Source: JBBQSU01 sp038234815
GTDB lineage: Bacteria > Planctomycetota > Phycisphaerae > Tepidisphaerales > Tepidisphaeraceae
NCBI GenBank assembly: GCA_038234815.1
Contig: JBBQSU010000182.1
Span: 1 to 6,227 of the forward strand
Direction of reading: 5' to 3'
Length of the DNA: 6,227 bases
Position numbers and translations under genes: made by a program. The notes beneath the pieces are model-generated. The model saw only the letters and a program-made list of their open reading frames with translations, was not told where the DNA came from and did not search any database. Of this stretch, positions 1 through 5,792 are shown piece after piece. Position 1 is the first letter of the stretch; every line of letters begins with the position of its first letter.

Positions 1-653
1 AGCAGGTGATCCAGATCGCCCGGCGACTCTTGGACCGATCCGGGCGCGTGCTGGCCACCCGGGCCTCGCCGGAGCAACTTCAGGCACTGCGTCAGGCGTT
101 TAGCGAAGTGGAGATCAATGAAGCCGGCCGCATCGCGTTGGTGGGTAATCCGCAGGTGGCCGACGCGTCGATGAAGCCTGTGGTGGCGCTTATTTGCGCC
201 GGTACGGCCGATCTGCCCGTTGCCGAAGAGGCGGCCATGACGCTGCGGTCCATGGGCGTGCCGGCCCGCAGGCTGACCGACGTGGGCGTGAGCGGGCTAC
301 ACCGCATTTTGTCACAAGTTGATGTTTTGCAAAGCGCCTGTGCCTGCATCGTAATTGCGGGGATGGAAGGCGCGCTGCCCAGTGTGGTGGGCGGGCTGGT
401 GGCCTGCCCGGTGTTTGCCGTGCCCACCAGCATTGGATATGGCGCGAGCTTTGGCGGGGTTGCGGCGCTGCTGGGGATGCTGAATAGCTGCGCTAATACC
501 GTCAGCGTCGTCAATATCGATAATGGTTTCGGCGCGGCCTACTCGGCGGCAATGGTGTATCAACAAATCATGCGCGATCGCGCGACTTGGGGCGAAAATG
601 CCAACGCGGCCGCAGCGGTTCAGCCGGCAGGCACCGCCCGTCCACCGGAATAA
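1..653 (+). CDS. larB: LarB, nickel-pincer cofactor biosynthesis carboxylase/hydrolase (5' partial)
   Basis: LarB carboxylates the pyridine ring of nicotinic acid adenine dinucleotide and releases AMP, the first step to the nickel-pincer nucleotide cofactor of lactate racemase-type (LarA) enzymes; it is cytosolic. The frame is open to the window edge (first whole codon at 3), so the GTG at 6 is probably an internal valine and the true start lies upstream. Visible family blocks are AGTADLPVAEEA (about 198-233), DVGVSGLHR, IAGMEGALPSVVGGLV (about 351-398), VPTSIGYGASFGG and MLNSCA. The Cys codon at 489-491 matches the residue that forms the cysteinyl-pyridine intermediate in Lactobacillus LarB, and the Glu of GMEGALPS is also kept. 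The fold is AIR-carboxylase (PurE)-like, but the LNSCA and GMEGALPS blocks favour LarB over PurE. An Ala-rich tail of about 25 residues follows the conserved core. nnrD follows after 13 nt. LarA, LarC and LarE are not in the window. Confidence 0.93.
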   Translation, partial: QVIQIARRLLDRSGRVLATRASPEQLQALRQAFSEVEINEAGRIALVGNPQVADASMKPVVALICAGTADLPVAEEAAMTLRSMGVPARRLTDVGVSGLHRILSQVDVLQSACACIVIAGMEGALPSVVGGLVACPVFAVPTSIGYGASFGGVAALLGMLNSCANTVSVVNIDNGFGAAYSAAMVYQQIMRDRATWGENANAAAAVQPAGTARPPE

Positions 654-656
654 CGC

Positions 657-660
657 GGAG
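657..660 (+). promoter_or_regulatory. Ribosome binding site deciding the nnrD start
   Basis: GGAG lies 6 nt before the ATG at 667 and 3 nt after the larB stop. It supports 667 as the nnrD start rather than the in-frame ATG at 523 inside larB. Confidence 0.7.
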
Positions 661-666
661 CACGAT

Positions 667-1506
667 ATGGCTAAGAATATCACCGAGCCTCCGCGATTGC
701 CGGCTCGACCAGATGACGGCCACAAGGGGCTGTTTGGTCGCGTGCTAGTGATTGGCGGGCACGACCTGATGCTGGGCGCGCCGGTTCTGGCTGCGACGGC
801 TGCGCTGCGCATGGGCGCCGGGCTGGTGCAACTGGCGGTTCCGCGGGCGATCCTGGCCCAGGCCCTTTCCATCACGCCCGAACTCATCGGCGCTTCAATC
901 GAGGGCCAGATCGAGGAAGCGATCGCGTCGGCGCGGTGCATCGTGATCGGCCCGGGCCTGGGCATCAGCGCACAAAGCCGGAGCGTGCTGGCAAAGGCGC
1001 TCAAAGCCAAGGCTCCGCTTGTCGTCGATGCCGATGCGTTGAACATGCTGGCAAAGGGCAAGACCTGGCCGACGTCGTTCAAATCCCCAGGCATCCTCAC
1101 CCCGCATCCGGGTGAAATGACCCGGCTGAATAATCTACTGGGCCTGGCCGAAGTTCCGACCGACCCCGGCGGGCGCATCGACAACGCGTTGGTCGCGGCC
1201 AGGCGGTTTGGAAAAACCATCGTGCTAAAGGGGAAGGGCACGGTCGTCACCGACGGCCGGCAGGTGTACGTGAACCCGACCGGAGACAGTTCGCTGTCCA
1301 AAGCCGGGACCGGGGACGTGCTGAGCGGGATACTCGGGACGCTTTTGGCGCAGGCCATGTCGCCATTTGACGCCGCCTGCGCCGGGGTTTGGCTGCACGG
1401 CCGGGCCGGCGAAATCGCCGGCCAGAAGCTCGGCCAGCGCTGCGTGCTGGCCCGCGACGTGATCGCGGCTTTGCCCGAGGCAATTCGGGTTTATCCCACG
1501 AAATAG
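667..1506 (+). CDS. nnrD: ADP/ATP-dependent NAD(P)H-hydrate dehydratase (stand-alone YjeF C-terminal type)
   Basis: NnrD dehydrates the S-form of NADHX and NADPHX back to NADH and NADPH using ADP or ATP, a metabolite-repair reaction in the cytosol. The 279-residue product has the ribokinase-like blocks in order: KGLFGRVLVIGG (20-31), LGAPVLAATAALRMGAGLV (36-54), VIGPGLG (93-99), VVDADALN (119-126), LTPHPGEMTRL (144-154), VLKGKGTVVTDG (187-198) and AGTGDVLSGILG (213-224). Asp217 of GTGD is the expected catalytic base. Only the dehydratase domain is present; the NnrE epimerase half that is often fused in bacterial YjeF proteins is absent and would have to be encoded elsewhere. The length fits stand-alone family members. 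The start is set by the GGAG at 657-660. The gene is 13 nt behind larB on the same strand, so co-transcription is likely. It converges with yfcE, whose stop is 73 nt away. Confidence 0.93.
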   Translation: MAKNITEPPRLPARPDDGHKGLFGRVLVIGGHDLMLGAPVLAATAALRMGAGLVQLAVPRAILAQALSITPELIGASIEGQIEEAIASARCIVIGPGLGISAQSRSVLAKALKAKAPLVVDADALNMLAKGKTWPTSFKSPGILTPHPGEMTRLNNLLGLAEVPTDPGGRIDNALVAARRFGKTIVLKGKGTVVTDGRQVYVNPTGDSSLSKAGTGDVLSGILGTLLAQAMSPFDAACAGVWLHGRAGEIAGQKLGQRCVLARDVIAALPEAIRVYPTK

Positions 1507-1548
1507 CCGAGGCAATGAGCGCACCAAATGGAGGAGGCGCTGTCGCCG

Positions 1549-1563
1549 GCCGGGTGCCCCGGC
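1549..1563. terminator. Short GC hairpin between convergent nnrD and yfcE
   Basis: GCCGGG-TGC-CCCGGC gives a perfect 6-bp GC stem with a 3-nt loop in the 73-nt gap where nnrD and yfcE converge. Neither strand has a T-tract after it, so it is at best a weak bidirectional terminator or mRNA-end structure. Nothing else stands out in this gap. Confidence 0.25.
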
Positions 1564-1579
1564 ATTGCCGCTCCTGCGC

Positions 1580-2065
1580 TCAGGGGACGGGAAGGAACGT
1601 AAGCTGGCCCGTGCCCGGGGCAAGCAAAGCGACAGTTTTGGCTGGGGTTCGGTGGAGCGCGCCGGGATTGATGATGCGCGTGCGGCCGAGACACTCGTCG
1701 GATCGGACGTGCGTGTGACCTTGCAGAAAATAATCGTGGGCCTGGGCAGTGAGTATGGTGCGCTTTAGTGCCGGGTCGTCGCCATGGGTGACGAAAAGGC
1801 GTTTGCCGTCGAACTCGAGCGTTCCGCCGCTGGCCAGGCATTGGACGCCAAGGGCGCTGGCAGTGCTGGTCAGCGCCGGGCGATTCCAGTCGGTGTTGCC
1901 AAAGACGAACGCGCTGGGGATGCCCGCGAGCAGATCAAGCATCACCGGCGAGCCGATATCGCCACAGTGAATGAGAAACTCCGCCCCGGCTTTTTGCAGG
2001 ATTTGAATCGCCCGACCGAGCGTGCCGAAATGGTCGTGGCTATCACTGAGCAACCCCAAGAGCAT
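1580..2065 (-). CDS. YfcE/MJ0936-type metallophosphoesterase
   Basis: This small cytosolic calcineurin-like phosphoesterase of 161 residues is expected to be a dinuclear-metal phosphodiesterase; the physiological substrate cannot be read from sequence. All five metal or catalytic blocks are present: SDSHD (Asp8, His10), HCGD (Asp36), GNTD (Asn57), THGD (His94) and GHTH (His117, His119), followed by the NPGA turn (133-136) typical of the YfcE subfamily. The usual GNHD block reads GNTD, the Thr form often seen in this subfamily. I chose the ATG at 2065 because it begins directly with the beta strand leading to the first metal motif. The frame stays open up to 2302, but that upstream stretch shows no domain and overlaps plsC. 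A perfect TATAAT (2072-2077) lies 6 nt upstream of this ATG and no Shine-Dalgarno is visible, which suggests a leaderless transcript. It is divergent from plsC. Confidence 0.9.
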   Translation of the reverse strand: MLLGLLSDSHDHFGTLGRAIQILQKAGAEFLIHCGDIGSPVMLDLLAGIPSAFVFGNTDWNRPALTSTASALGVQCLASGGTLEFDGKRLFVTHGDDPALKRTILTAQAHDYFLQGHTHVRSDECLGRTRIINPGALHRTPAKTVALLAPGTGQLTFLPVP

Positions 2066-2071
2066 CGTTCG

Positions 2072-2077
2072 ATTATA
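2072..2077 (-). promoter_or_regulatory. Candidate -10 box of yfcE
   Basis: Read on the minus strand this is a perfect TATAAT, with six bases between it and the yfcE ATG at 2065, so transcription would begin at or next to the start codon. The -35 side is weak: the best match is TTGATT at 2092-2097 with only a 14-nt spacer. A small palindrome, TTGAATCAA (2089-2097), covers the same place and could be an operator or chance. Confidence 0.45.
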
Positions 2078-2115
2078 GCGACGGAGAATTGAATCAACCA
2101 CGACACCAATTGCAC

Positions 2116-2122
2116 AGGAGGG
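2116..2122 (+). promoter_or_regulatory. Perfect Shine-Dalgarno core upstream of plsC, wrongly spaced
   Basis: AGGAGGG is a full anti-16S match, but the nearest in-frame plsC start, GTG at 2147, is 24 nt away and the ATG at 2198 is further still. No ATG, GTG or TTG begins 5-10 nt after it in any frame; only CTG at 2127 and ATT at 2123 are near. It may belong to a non-canonical start, be brought closer by RNA folding, or be chance. Confidence 0.35.
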
Positions 2123-2146
2123 ATTTCTGCGGTATTTCAGTTTCGC

Positions 2147-2845
2147 GTGGCAGGCAAACCGACATCTCGACAGGAAGACCGAATAGGCATCCAGGCGATG
2201 CGGTTCGTCAACCAGATGTTCGCCCGGGTCTATCACCGGCTGGAAGTGTGCTCGGCCAGCACAATCCCGCGAGCCGGCGCGGGAATTCTGGTCTGCAACC
2301 ACATCAGTTCACTTGATCCGATGCTGATCCAGGCCTCCACCAATCGGCTAATTACATGGATGATGGCCCGGGAATATCTCGAGCTTCCCGGGCTGGGACT
2401 TTTTTTCAAGATGATCGGGATCATTCCTGTGCAGCGAGGCGGGCGGGACTTAAGTTCAACCCGCGCGGCCATGCGGGCGCTGCACGAGGGTCGGATTTTA
2501 GGGATTTTCCCCGAAGGCCGAATCTCGACGACCAACGACCTGTTAACATTTCAGACGGGCGCGGCAATGCTGGCGATCAAGACCGGCGTGCCGATTTATC
2601 CGGCATACATCGACGGCACCCAGCGGAATAAAGAAATGCTGGCAGCGTGTGTGGTCCGAAATCAGGCCCGCATTGCGTTTGGCGCGCCTATCATTCTTGG
2701 GCGGTGCCAAACCGACCGGGCCACCCTGGAGGCGGCAACCATGGAGATCAAGCAATCGGTGGCAATTTTGCGAAATCGGTGCCGCAGGCATGGGGGTTTT
2801 CTTGATAGACCGATTGGGGTGGAAAAATTGCAACCAAGAGAGTAA
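2147..2845 (+). CDS. PlsC-type 1-acyl-sn-glycerol-3-phosphate acyltransferase family protein
   Basis: This LPLAT/PlsC-family acyltransferase probably transfers an acyl chain to lysophosphatidic acid or a related acceptor at the inner face of the cytoplasmic membrane during phospholipid synthesis. The four family blocks are seen, numbered from GTG 2147: NHISSLD (51-57, catalytic His52 and Asp57), IIPVQRGGRD (92-101), FPEGRIS (121-127) and VPIYPAYIDG (148-157). There is no strong N-terminal transmembrane helix, so membrane binding is probably peripheral. The product is 232 residues from GTG 2147 or 215 from ATG 2198. The first 17 residues of the longer form are charged and unlike the family, so ATG 2198 is a real alternative. 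A perfect AGGAGG sits too far upstream for either start. The C-terminal 40 residues are basic and not conserved in any way I recognise. The exact acceptor is unknown; related folds also make ornithine lipids or acylate other polyol phosphates. The terminator at 3004-3041 probably ends its mRNA. Confidence 0.88.
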   Translation: MAGKPTSRQEDRIGIQAMRFVNQMFARVYHRLEVCSASTIPRAGAGILVCNHISSLDPMLIQASTNRLITWMMAREYLELPGLGLFFKMIGIIPVQRGGRDLSSTRAAMRALHEGRILGIFPEGRISTTNDLLTFQTGAAMLAIKTGVPIYPAYIDGTQRNKEMLAACVVRNQARIAFGAPIILGRCQTDRATLEAATMEIKQSVAILRNRCRRHGGFLDRPIGVEKLQPRE

Positions 2846-3003
2846 AAATTACTTAAGAATTATTGAGCGATATGCCGAAGCTTTAAATAACAGAGGGCTG
2901 AAATTAGCATTAAAGGACCCTTTTGACTTTACCCCCGTCTGGCGGGTAACCTAGGTAAGATAACGGAACACGAAGCGCGTAACGGCGCATTTTCTCCCCT
3001 CCG
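2846..3003. other. AT-rich intergenic segment with no confident gene
   Basis: The stretch directly after the plsC stop (about 2846-2930) is clearly more AT-rich than the flanking genes, and the rest leads into the terminator at 3004. Visible are an ACCTAGGT palindrome (2949-2956), a CCCG/CGGG mini-hairpin (2934-2946), a GCGC/GCGC mini-hairpin (2975-2988) and TAACGG twice (2961-2966 and 2980-2985). A frame different from plsC stays open to a TAG at 2952-2954 with a protein-like end, but it has no start of its own and is probably chance. It may be a plsC 3' untranslated region, a small RNA gene, or remnant DNA. Confidence 0.4.
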
Positions 3004-3041
3004 GAAGACACCGAGCAGAAATGCCGGTGTCTTCTTTTTTT
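3004..3041 (+). terminator. Strong intrinsic terminator
   Basis: A perfect 10-bp stem, GAAGACACCG (3004-3013) with CGGTGTCTTC (3025-3034), continues after a bulged A3014 with GCA/TGC and a GAAA tetraloop (3018-3021). Seven T residues follow at 3035-3041. The minus strand has no T-tract on its exit side, so it acts on plus-strand transcripts: plsC, or an RNA starting in the AT-rich gap. Confidence 0.9.
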
Positions 3042-3060
3042 ATCTGCACGAAATCAATGA

Positions 3061-3085
3061 TAACTCAGCTTCGGAGCTGAAGTTA
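3061..3085 (-). terminator. Hairpin at the 3' end of the ATPase gene
   Basis: A ten-pair stem with one bulged base (A3081) and a TCGG loop (3071-3074) spans 3061-3085 and includes the ATPase stop codon at 3083-3085. No T-run follows on the minus strand, so it is a weak terminator or an RNA-end stabiliser. Confidence 0.4.
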
Positions 3086-5722
3086 ACGGGCCACGGACGA
3101 AACAATCGGGCGTTTGATCGGCCATTCCATGAGGTGGGGAAGCAGCATCCCGAGCATCATCCCCGCCATCATCAGGGCAAAATCGCTGCCGACACGGAGC
3201 AGCGGGTGGGTGAAACCCAGTCGCTGGGCGAACATCGACCCAAGGAGCATCCCCCCCACCATCGCCGGGCAACCGACAATGAGCGGGCCGATGCAGCACC
3301 ACCTTTTGATGGAAAACGGTTCGGGGATGCGGCGCATGAGATACATCGCCGGGGTGCCGAGTGCCAGCATCCCGAAATTCATCCATGAGAAAAGCATGAT
3401 CTTGCCCTCGGGCGCACAGCACGAGCGAACGAACGCGCCATGCACCGCGGGGGTAAAGCCGAGATCGGCCCACCAGCCGAAGTTCATGCCTAGCCCGCCG
3501 AGCGTAAACATCGCCAGCAAATGATCGGCATGGTCCGGCAGGCGATCCATCGACCAGAGGATCAACCCGACGAGGCCGATCGAACAGACCACAACCAGCG
3601 CGCCGGCGGGCAGGCTGAGACCGGCAATCAGCGACAGAACAGCAAACTGGCCGAGGATGCCAACCGAGTGCAAAAACCCAAGCACGCGCAAACGCGAAAC
3701 AAACGATCGGCGATTTAAAAGCGGATTAATCGGCTGGGGCAACGGGCGCGGCGACGGATTATCGAGTGCGATCAGGTCATCTTTGATCGCAAAGGCTCGC
3801 CAACTGACGACCGCGCTGGAGACAGCCATGAGCAGGGCCGCGACAATTGGGTGCAACCAGCCGGAGGCGGCCAGCACGATGCCGACGACATTGTAGACGA
3901 CGGCCAGGCGCAGGTTGCTGCCGATGGTGGCGACGGCGCGCCGGGCGGTGAGGATCGCCCGGGGAACGAGCGTGAGATCCCCGCCATGCAGCCCGGCGTG
4001 CGCGGTTTGCAGCGCGACCTCGGCCCCACCGGCCAAAGCGATGCTGGCATGGGCCGCGGCCATGGCGGCGGCATCGTTCACGCCATCACCGACAAATAAC
4101 GTCCGCGGCATCGTTTGAATCAATCGATGTTTGTCATCGGGCGTGAGATTCACCAGGGCGTCGATGCCGACGGCACTGGCGGCGTCGCCGGTCATCACGC
4201 GCACGTCGAGGCCCGCTTGCTGCAACAGCACAATCGCTCGCTGAGAAGAATCCCGAAGCGTCTCCCGCAAAACCGCGCGGCCGGAAAGTTGTGCATCGAT
4301 GAAGACATCAATGCACAAACCCGGCGGCGATGATTTCGCCGGCGTGGATCCGCGTTCGATACGCACCAGATGCCAGGCACCGGCGTATTCGACGTGCGCT
4401 TCAATCCCACGGCCCGGCAGCACGCGAACCGATTTGACATCAATGCGGGTGTCGGCAATTTCGGGTGGCGAAGAATTTGCATCACCGGTCAGAGCCGAAG
4501 AAGCAAGCGAGGTGTCAGCGGAGAGGCGGACCTTGGCCGACGCGCCGGCAAGGCCGGCCAGAGCCAACGCCACGGGGTGCGTGCTGTGTGCTTCGACCGC
4601 AGAGACGATTTTGACCACGCGAAGGTCGGCGGTCTCGAAATGATCCAGTTCGAGCGTTTCGTCGCAGAGCGTACCGGTTTTGTCAAAAACGACGTGGCGG
4701 ACCTGGGCGAGGCACTCGATTGCCTCGGCACTGTGCAGGATCAGCCCGCGCTGGCTGAGCCGGCCCATGGCGATCCACAAGGACAATGGCGTGGCCAGCC
4801 CGGCGGCGCAGGGACAGGCGATGAGCAGCACCGCCAGCGCGTGCATCAATGCCGTGCCCGAATCGGCGTGACGTGACCAGCCCACAAAAGTGCCGACCGC
4901 GATGCACATCACCAGCGGAAGAAACCAGCGAACAAAGCGATCGGCCTGCTGCTGAAGCGCGCTGGGGAGACAACGGGCCGAATCGATCAGTTGGCCGAGT
5001 TTGTCGATCCTGCGGTTTTCGCCGCTGCTGGTGGCTTGGATCAAAAGCGTGCCGTCTTCGCAGGCACCGGCGGCCAGGACTTCGTCGCCGGCGCGCAACA
5101 CCACTGCGGTGGATTGCCCGGTAAAGGGCGTAGTGCGCACGAAGGAAACGCCTTCGACGATCCGGCCATCAACGGGAATGATCTCGCCGGGCATGACCGT
5201 CACCCGGTCACCGGGCCGCACGCTGGCGACCTCGACCAGCCGCGAGTCAATGCGGGCCAGGCGGATCGGCTCGGAAAGGGCGCGCATCGCGGTGAGAGCA
5301 CGTGATCTACTCACCCCCGTGATCGACTTGCCCACCGTATAAATCACCAGCAGCAGGCTCACGATATCGAAATAGACCGGGCCGGTTCCGCGGATAAGCG
5401 ACTGCACCGAAATGCCCATCGAAGCGGTCACGCCGACGAGAAACAGCAGTTCCATCGTCAGTCGGCGCGCCCTAATTTCACGCAAGGATTCGACCAGGAG
5501 CGGCCAGCCCAGCAGGACGAGCATGAGCACCGCGCCGGCGGCCATTCCCCCATAAAGCAGCAGGCGCGTTGCGTGGTCCTGTGGCGCGGCGACGTTGATC
5601 GCCATGCCCAGCGACATGCTTTGGGCTGAAATAAGGATGCCGATCGACAGCCGGAACCAAGGGACCGAATCAAACGGCAACGAGCAGCAAAGCACCGGCG
5701 ATTTTTCGGCAGGTCGGCTCAT
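3083..5722 (-). CDS. Copper-type P1B ATPase (FixI/CcoI-like) without HMA domain, fused to a C-terminal Met-rich membrane module
   Basis: This 879-residue inner-membrane pump probably moves Cu(I), for export or for loading a heme-copper oxidase. The core spans about 20-645: helices near 20-45, 51-80, 88-112 and 116-134; actuator domain 160-235; helices 264-282 and 290-319 with CPC (303-305) and Pro312; DKTGT (phosphorylated Asp347); STHP (380-383); TGD (511-513); GDGVND (545-550); helices 603-623 and 624-644. Asn603, Tyr610-Asn611 and Met632-Ser635-Ser636 match the Cu(I) signature of helices 7 and 8, though the Pro after YN and the final Asn of helix 8 are missing. Three oddities stand out. 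No HMA or CxxC head exists, only a Cys12-Cys13 pair. The actuator TGE reads TGQ (201-203). After a Pro-rich linker (651-671) an unrecognised module of about six helices follows, with Cys pairs 768-769 and 809-810 and a Met cluster at 851-865. The ATG is fixed by an in-frame TAA (5726-5728) just upstream; no good ribosome site is seen. The cytochrome c gene precedes it by 70 nt. The core assignment is firm; the CcoI-type role is inferred. Confidence 0.88.
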   Translation of the reverse strand: MSRPAEKSPVLCCSLPFDSVPWFRLSIGILISAQSMSLGMAINVAAPQDHATRLLLYGGMAAGAVLMLVLLGWPLLVESLREIRARRLTMELLFLVGVTASMGISVQSLIRGTGPVYFDIVSLLLVIYTVGKSITGVSRSRALTAMRALSEPIRLARIDSRLVEVASVRPGDRVTVMPGEIIPVDGRIVEGVSFVRTTPFTGQSTAVVLRAGDEVLAAGACEDGTLLIQATSSGENRRIDKLGQLIDSARCLPSALQQQADRFVRWFLPLVMCIAVGTFVGWSRHADSGTALMHALAVLLIACPCAAGLATPLSLWIAMGRLSQRGLILHSAEAIECLAQVRHVVFDKTGTLCDETLELDHFETADLRVVKIVSAVEAHSTHPVALALAGLAGASAKVRLSADTSLASSALTGDANSSPPEIADTRIDVKSVRVLPGRGIEAHVEYAGAWHLVRIERGSTPAKSSPPGLCIDVFIDAQLSGRAVLRETLRDSSQRAIVLLQQAGLDVRVMTGDAASAVGIDALVNLTPDDKHRLIQTMPRTLFVGDGVNDAAAMAAAHASIALAGGAEVALQTAHAGLHGGDLTLVPRAILTARRAVATIGSNLRLAVVYNVVGIVLAASGWLHPIVAALLMAVSSAVVSWRAFAIKDDLIALDNPSPRPLPQPINPLLNRRSFVSRLRVLGFLHSVGILGQFAVLSLIAGLSLPAGALVVVCSIGLVGLILWSMDRLPDHADHLLAMFTLGGLGMNFGWWADLGFTPAVHGAFVRSCCAPEGKIMLFSWMNFGMLALGTPAMYLMRRIPEPFSIKRWCCIGPLIVGCPAMVGGMLLGSMFAQRLGFTHPLLRVGSDFALMMAGMMLGMLLPHLMEWPIKRPIVSSVAR

Positions 5723-5750
5723 TTTTTAGTCTCTGGCCGGGAAAGTGTAA

Positions 5751-5782
5751 GCACCGAACCCCGAAAATGCAGTTGCCGGTGC
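5751..5782 (-). other. Intercistronic hairpin between cytochrome c and the ATPase gene
   Basis: GCACCG (5751-5756) pairs with CGGTGC (5777-5782), with two further A-T pairs inside after a 2-nt bulge and a loop of about 14 nt. On the minus strand it is followed by TTACACTTTC, not a real T-tract, so it may attenuate or protect the upstream cytochrome mRNA rather than end it fully. Confidence 0.35.
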
Positions 5783-5792
5783 GTCTGAACCG

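Noticed and set aside
523..666. Upstream in-frame extension of nnrD to ATG 523.
   Set aside because: It would overlap larB by more than 100 nt and adds non-homologous residues; ATG 667 has a GGAG site at the right distance.
312..1358. A 348-codon open frame on the minus strand opposite larB and nnrD.
   Set aside because: It lies antisense to two genes with clear family motifs, has a Ser/Ala/Pro/Arg-rich composition typical of GC-rich shadow frames, and shows no domain I recognise.
2066..2302. Upstream in-frame extension of the metallophosphoesterase by 79 codons.
   Set aside because: It overlaps plsC, contains no domain, and the family fold begins right at ATG 2065.
2649..2954. Open frame on the plus strand overlapping the plsC end and running to a TAG at 2952-2954.
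   Set aside because: Most of it is an out-of-frame shadow of plsC. The last 35 codons look protein-like, but they have no start or ribosome site and match no family I know.
2931..3003. Possible riboswitch before a downstream gene.
   Set aside because: No plus-strand gene follows; the next gene is on the minus strand and convergent. I recognise no known aptamer core.
3662..3775. Possible frameshift or assembly join between the ATPase core and the C-terminal module.
   Set aside because: The frame is continuous with no stop, the junction is a plausible Pro-rich linker, and helix 8 is complete before it, so a true fusion is the simpler reading.
4370..4876. A 168-codon plus-strand frame inside the ATPase gene, with several smaller ones nearby.
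   Set aside because: They are antisense to the P1B ATPase core, whose motifs in the minus frame are unambiguous; composition is that of shadow frames.
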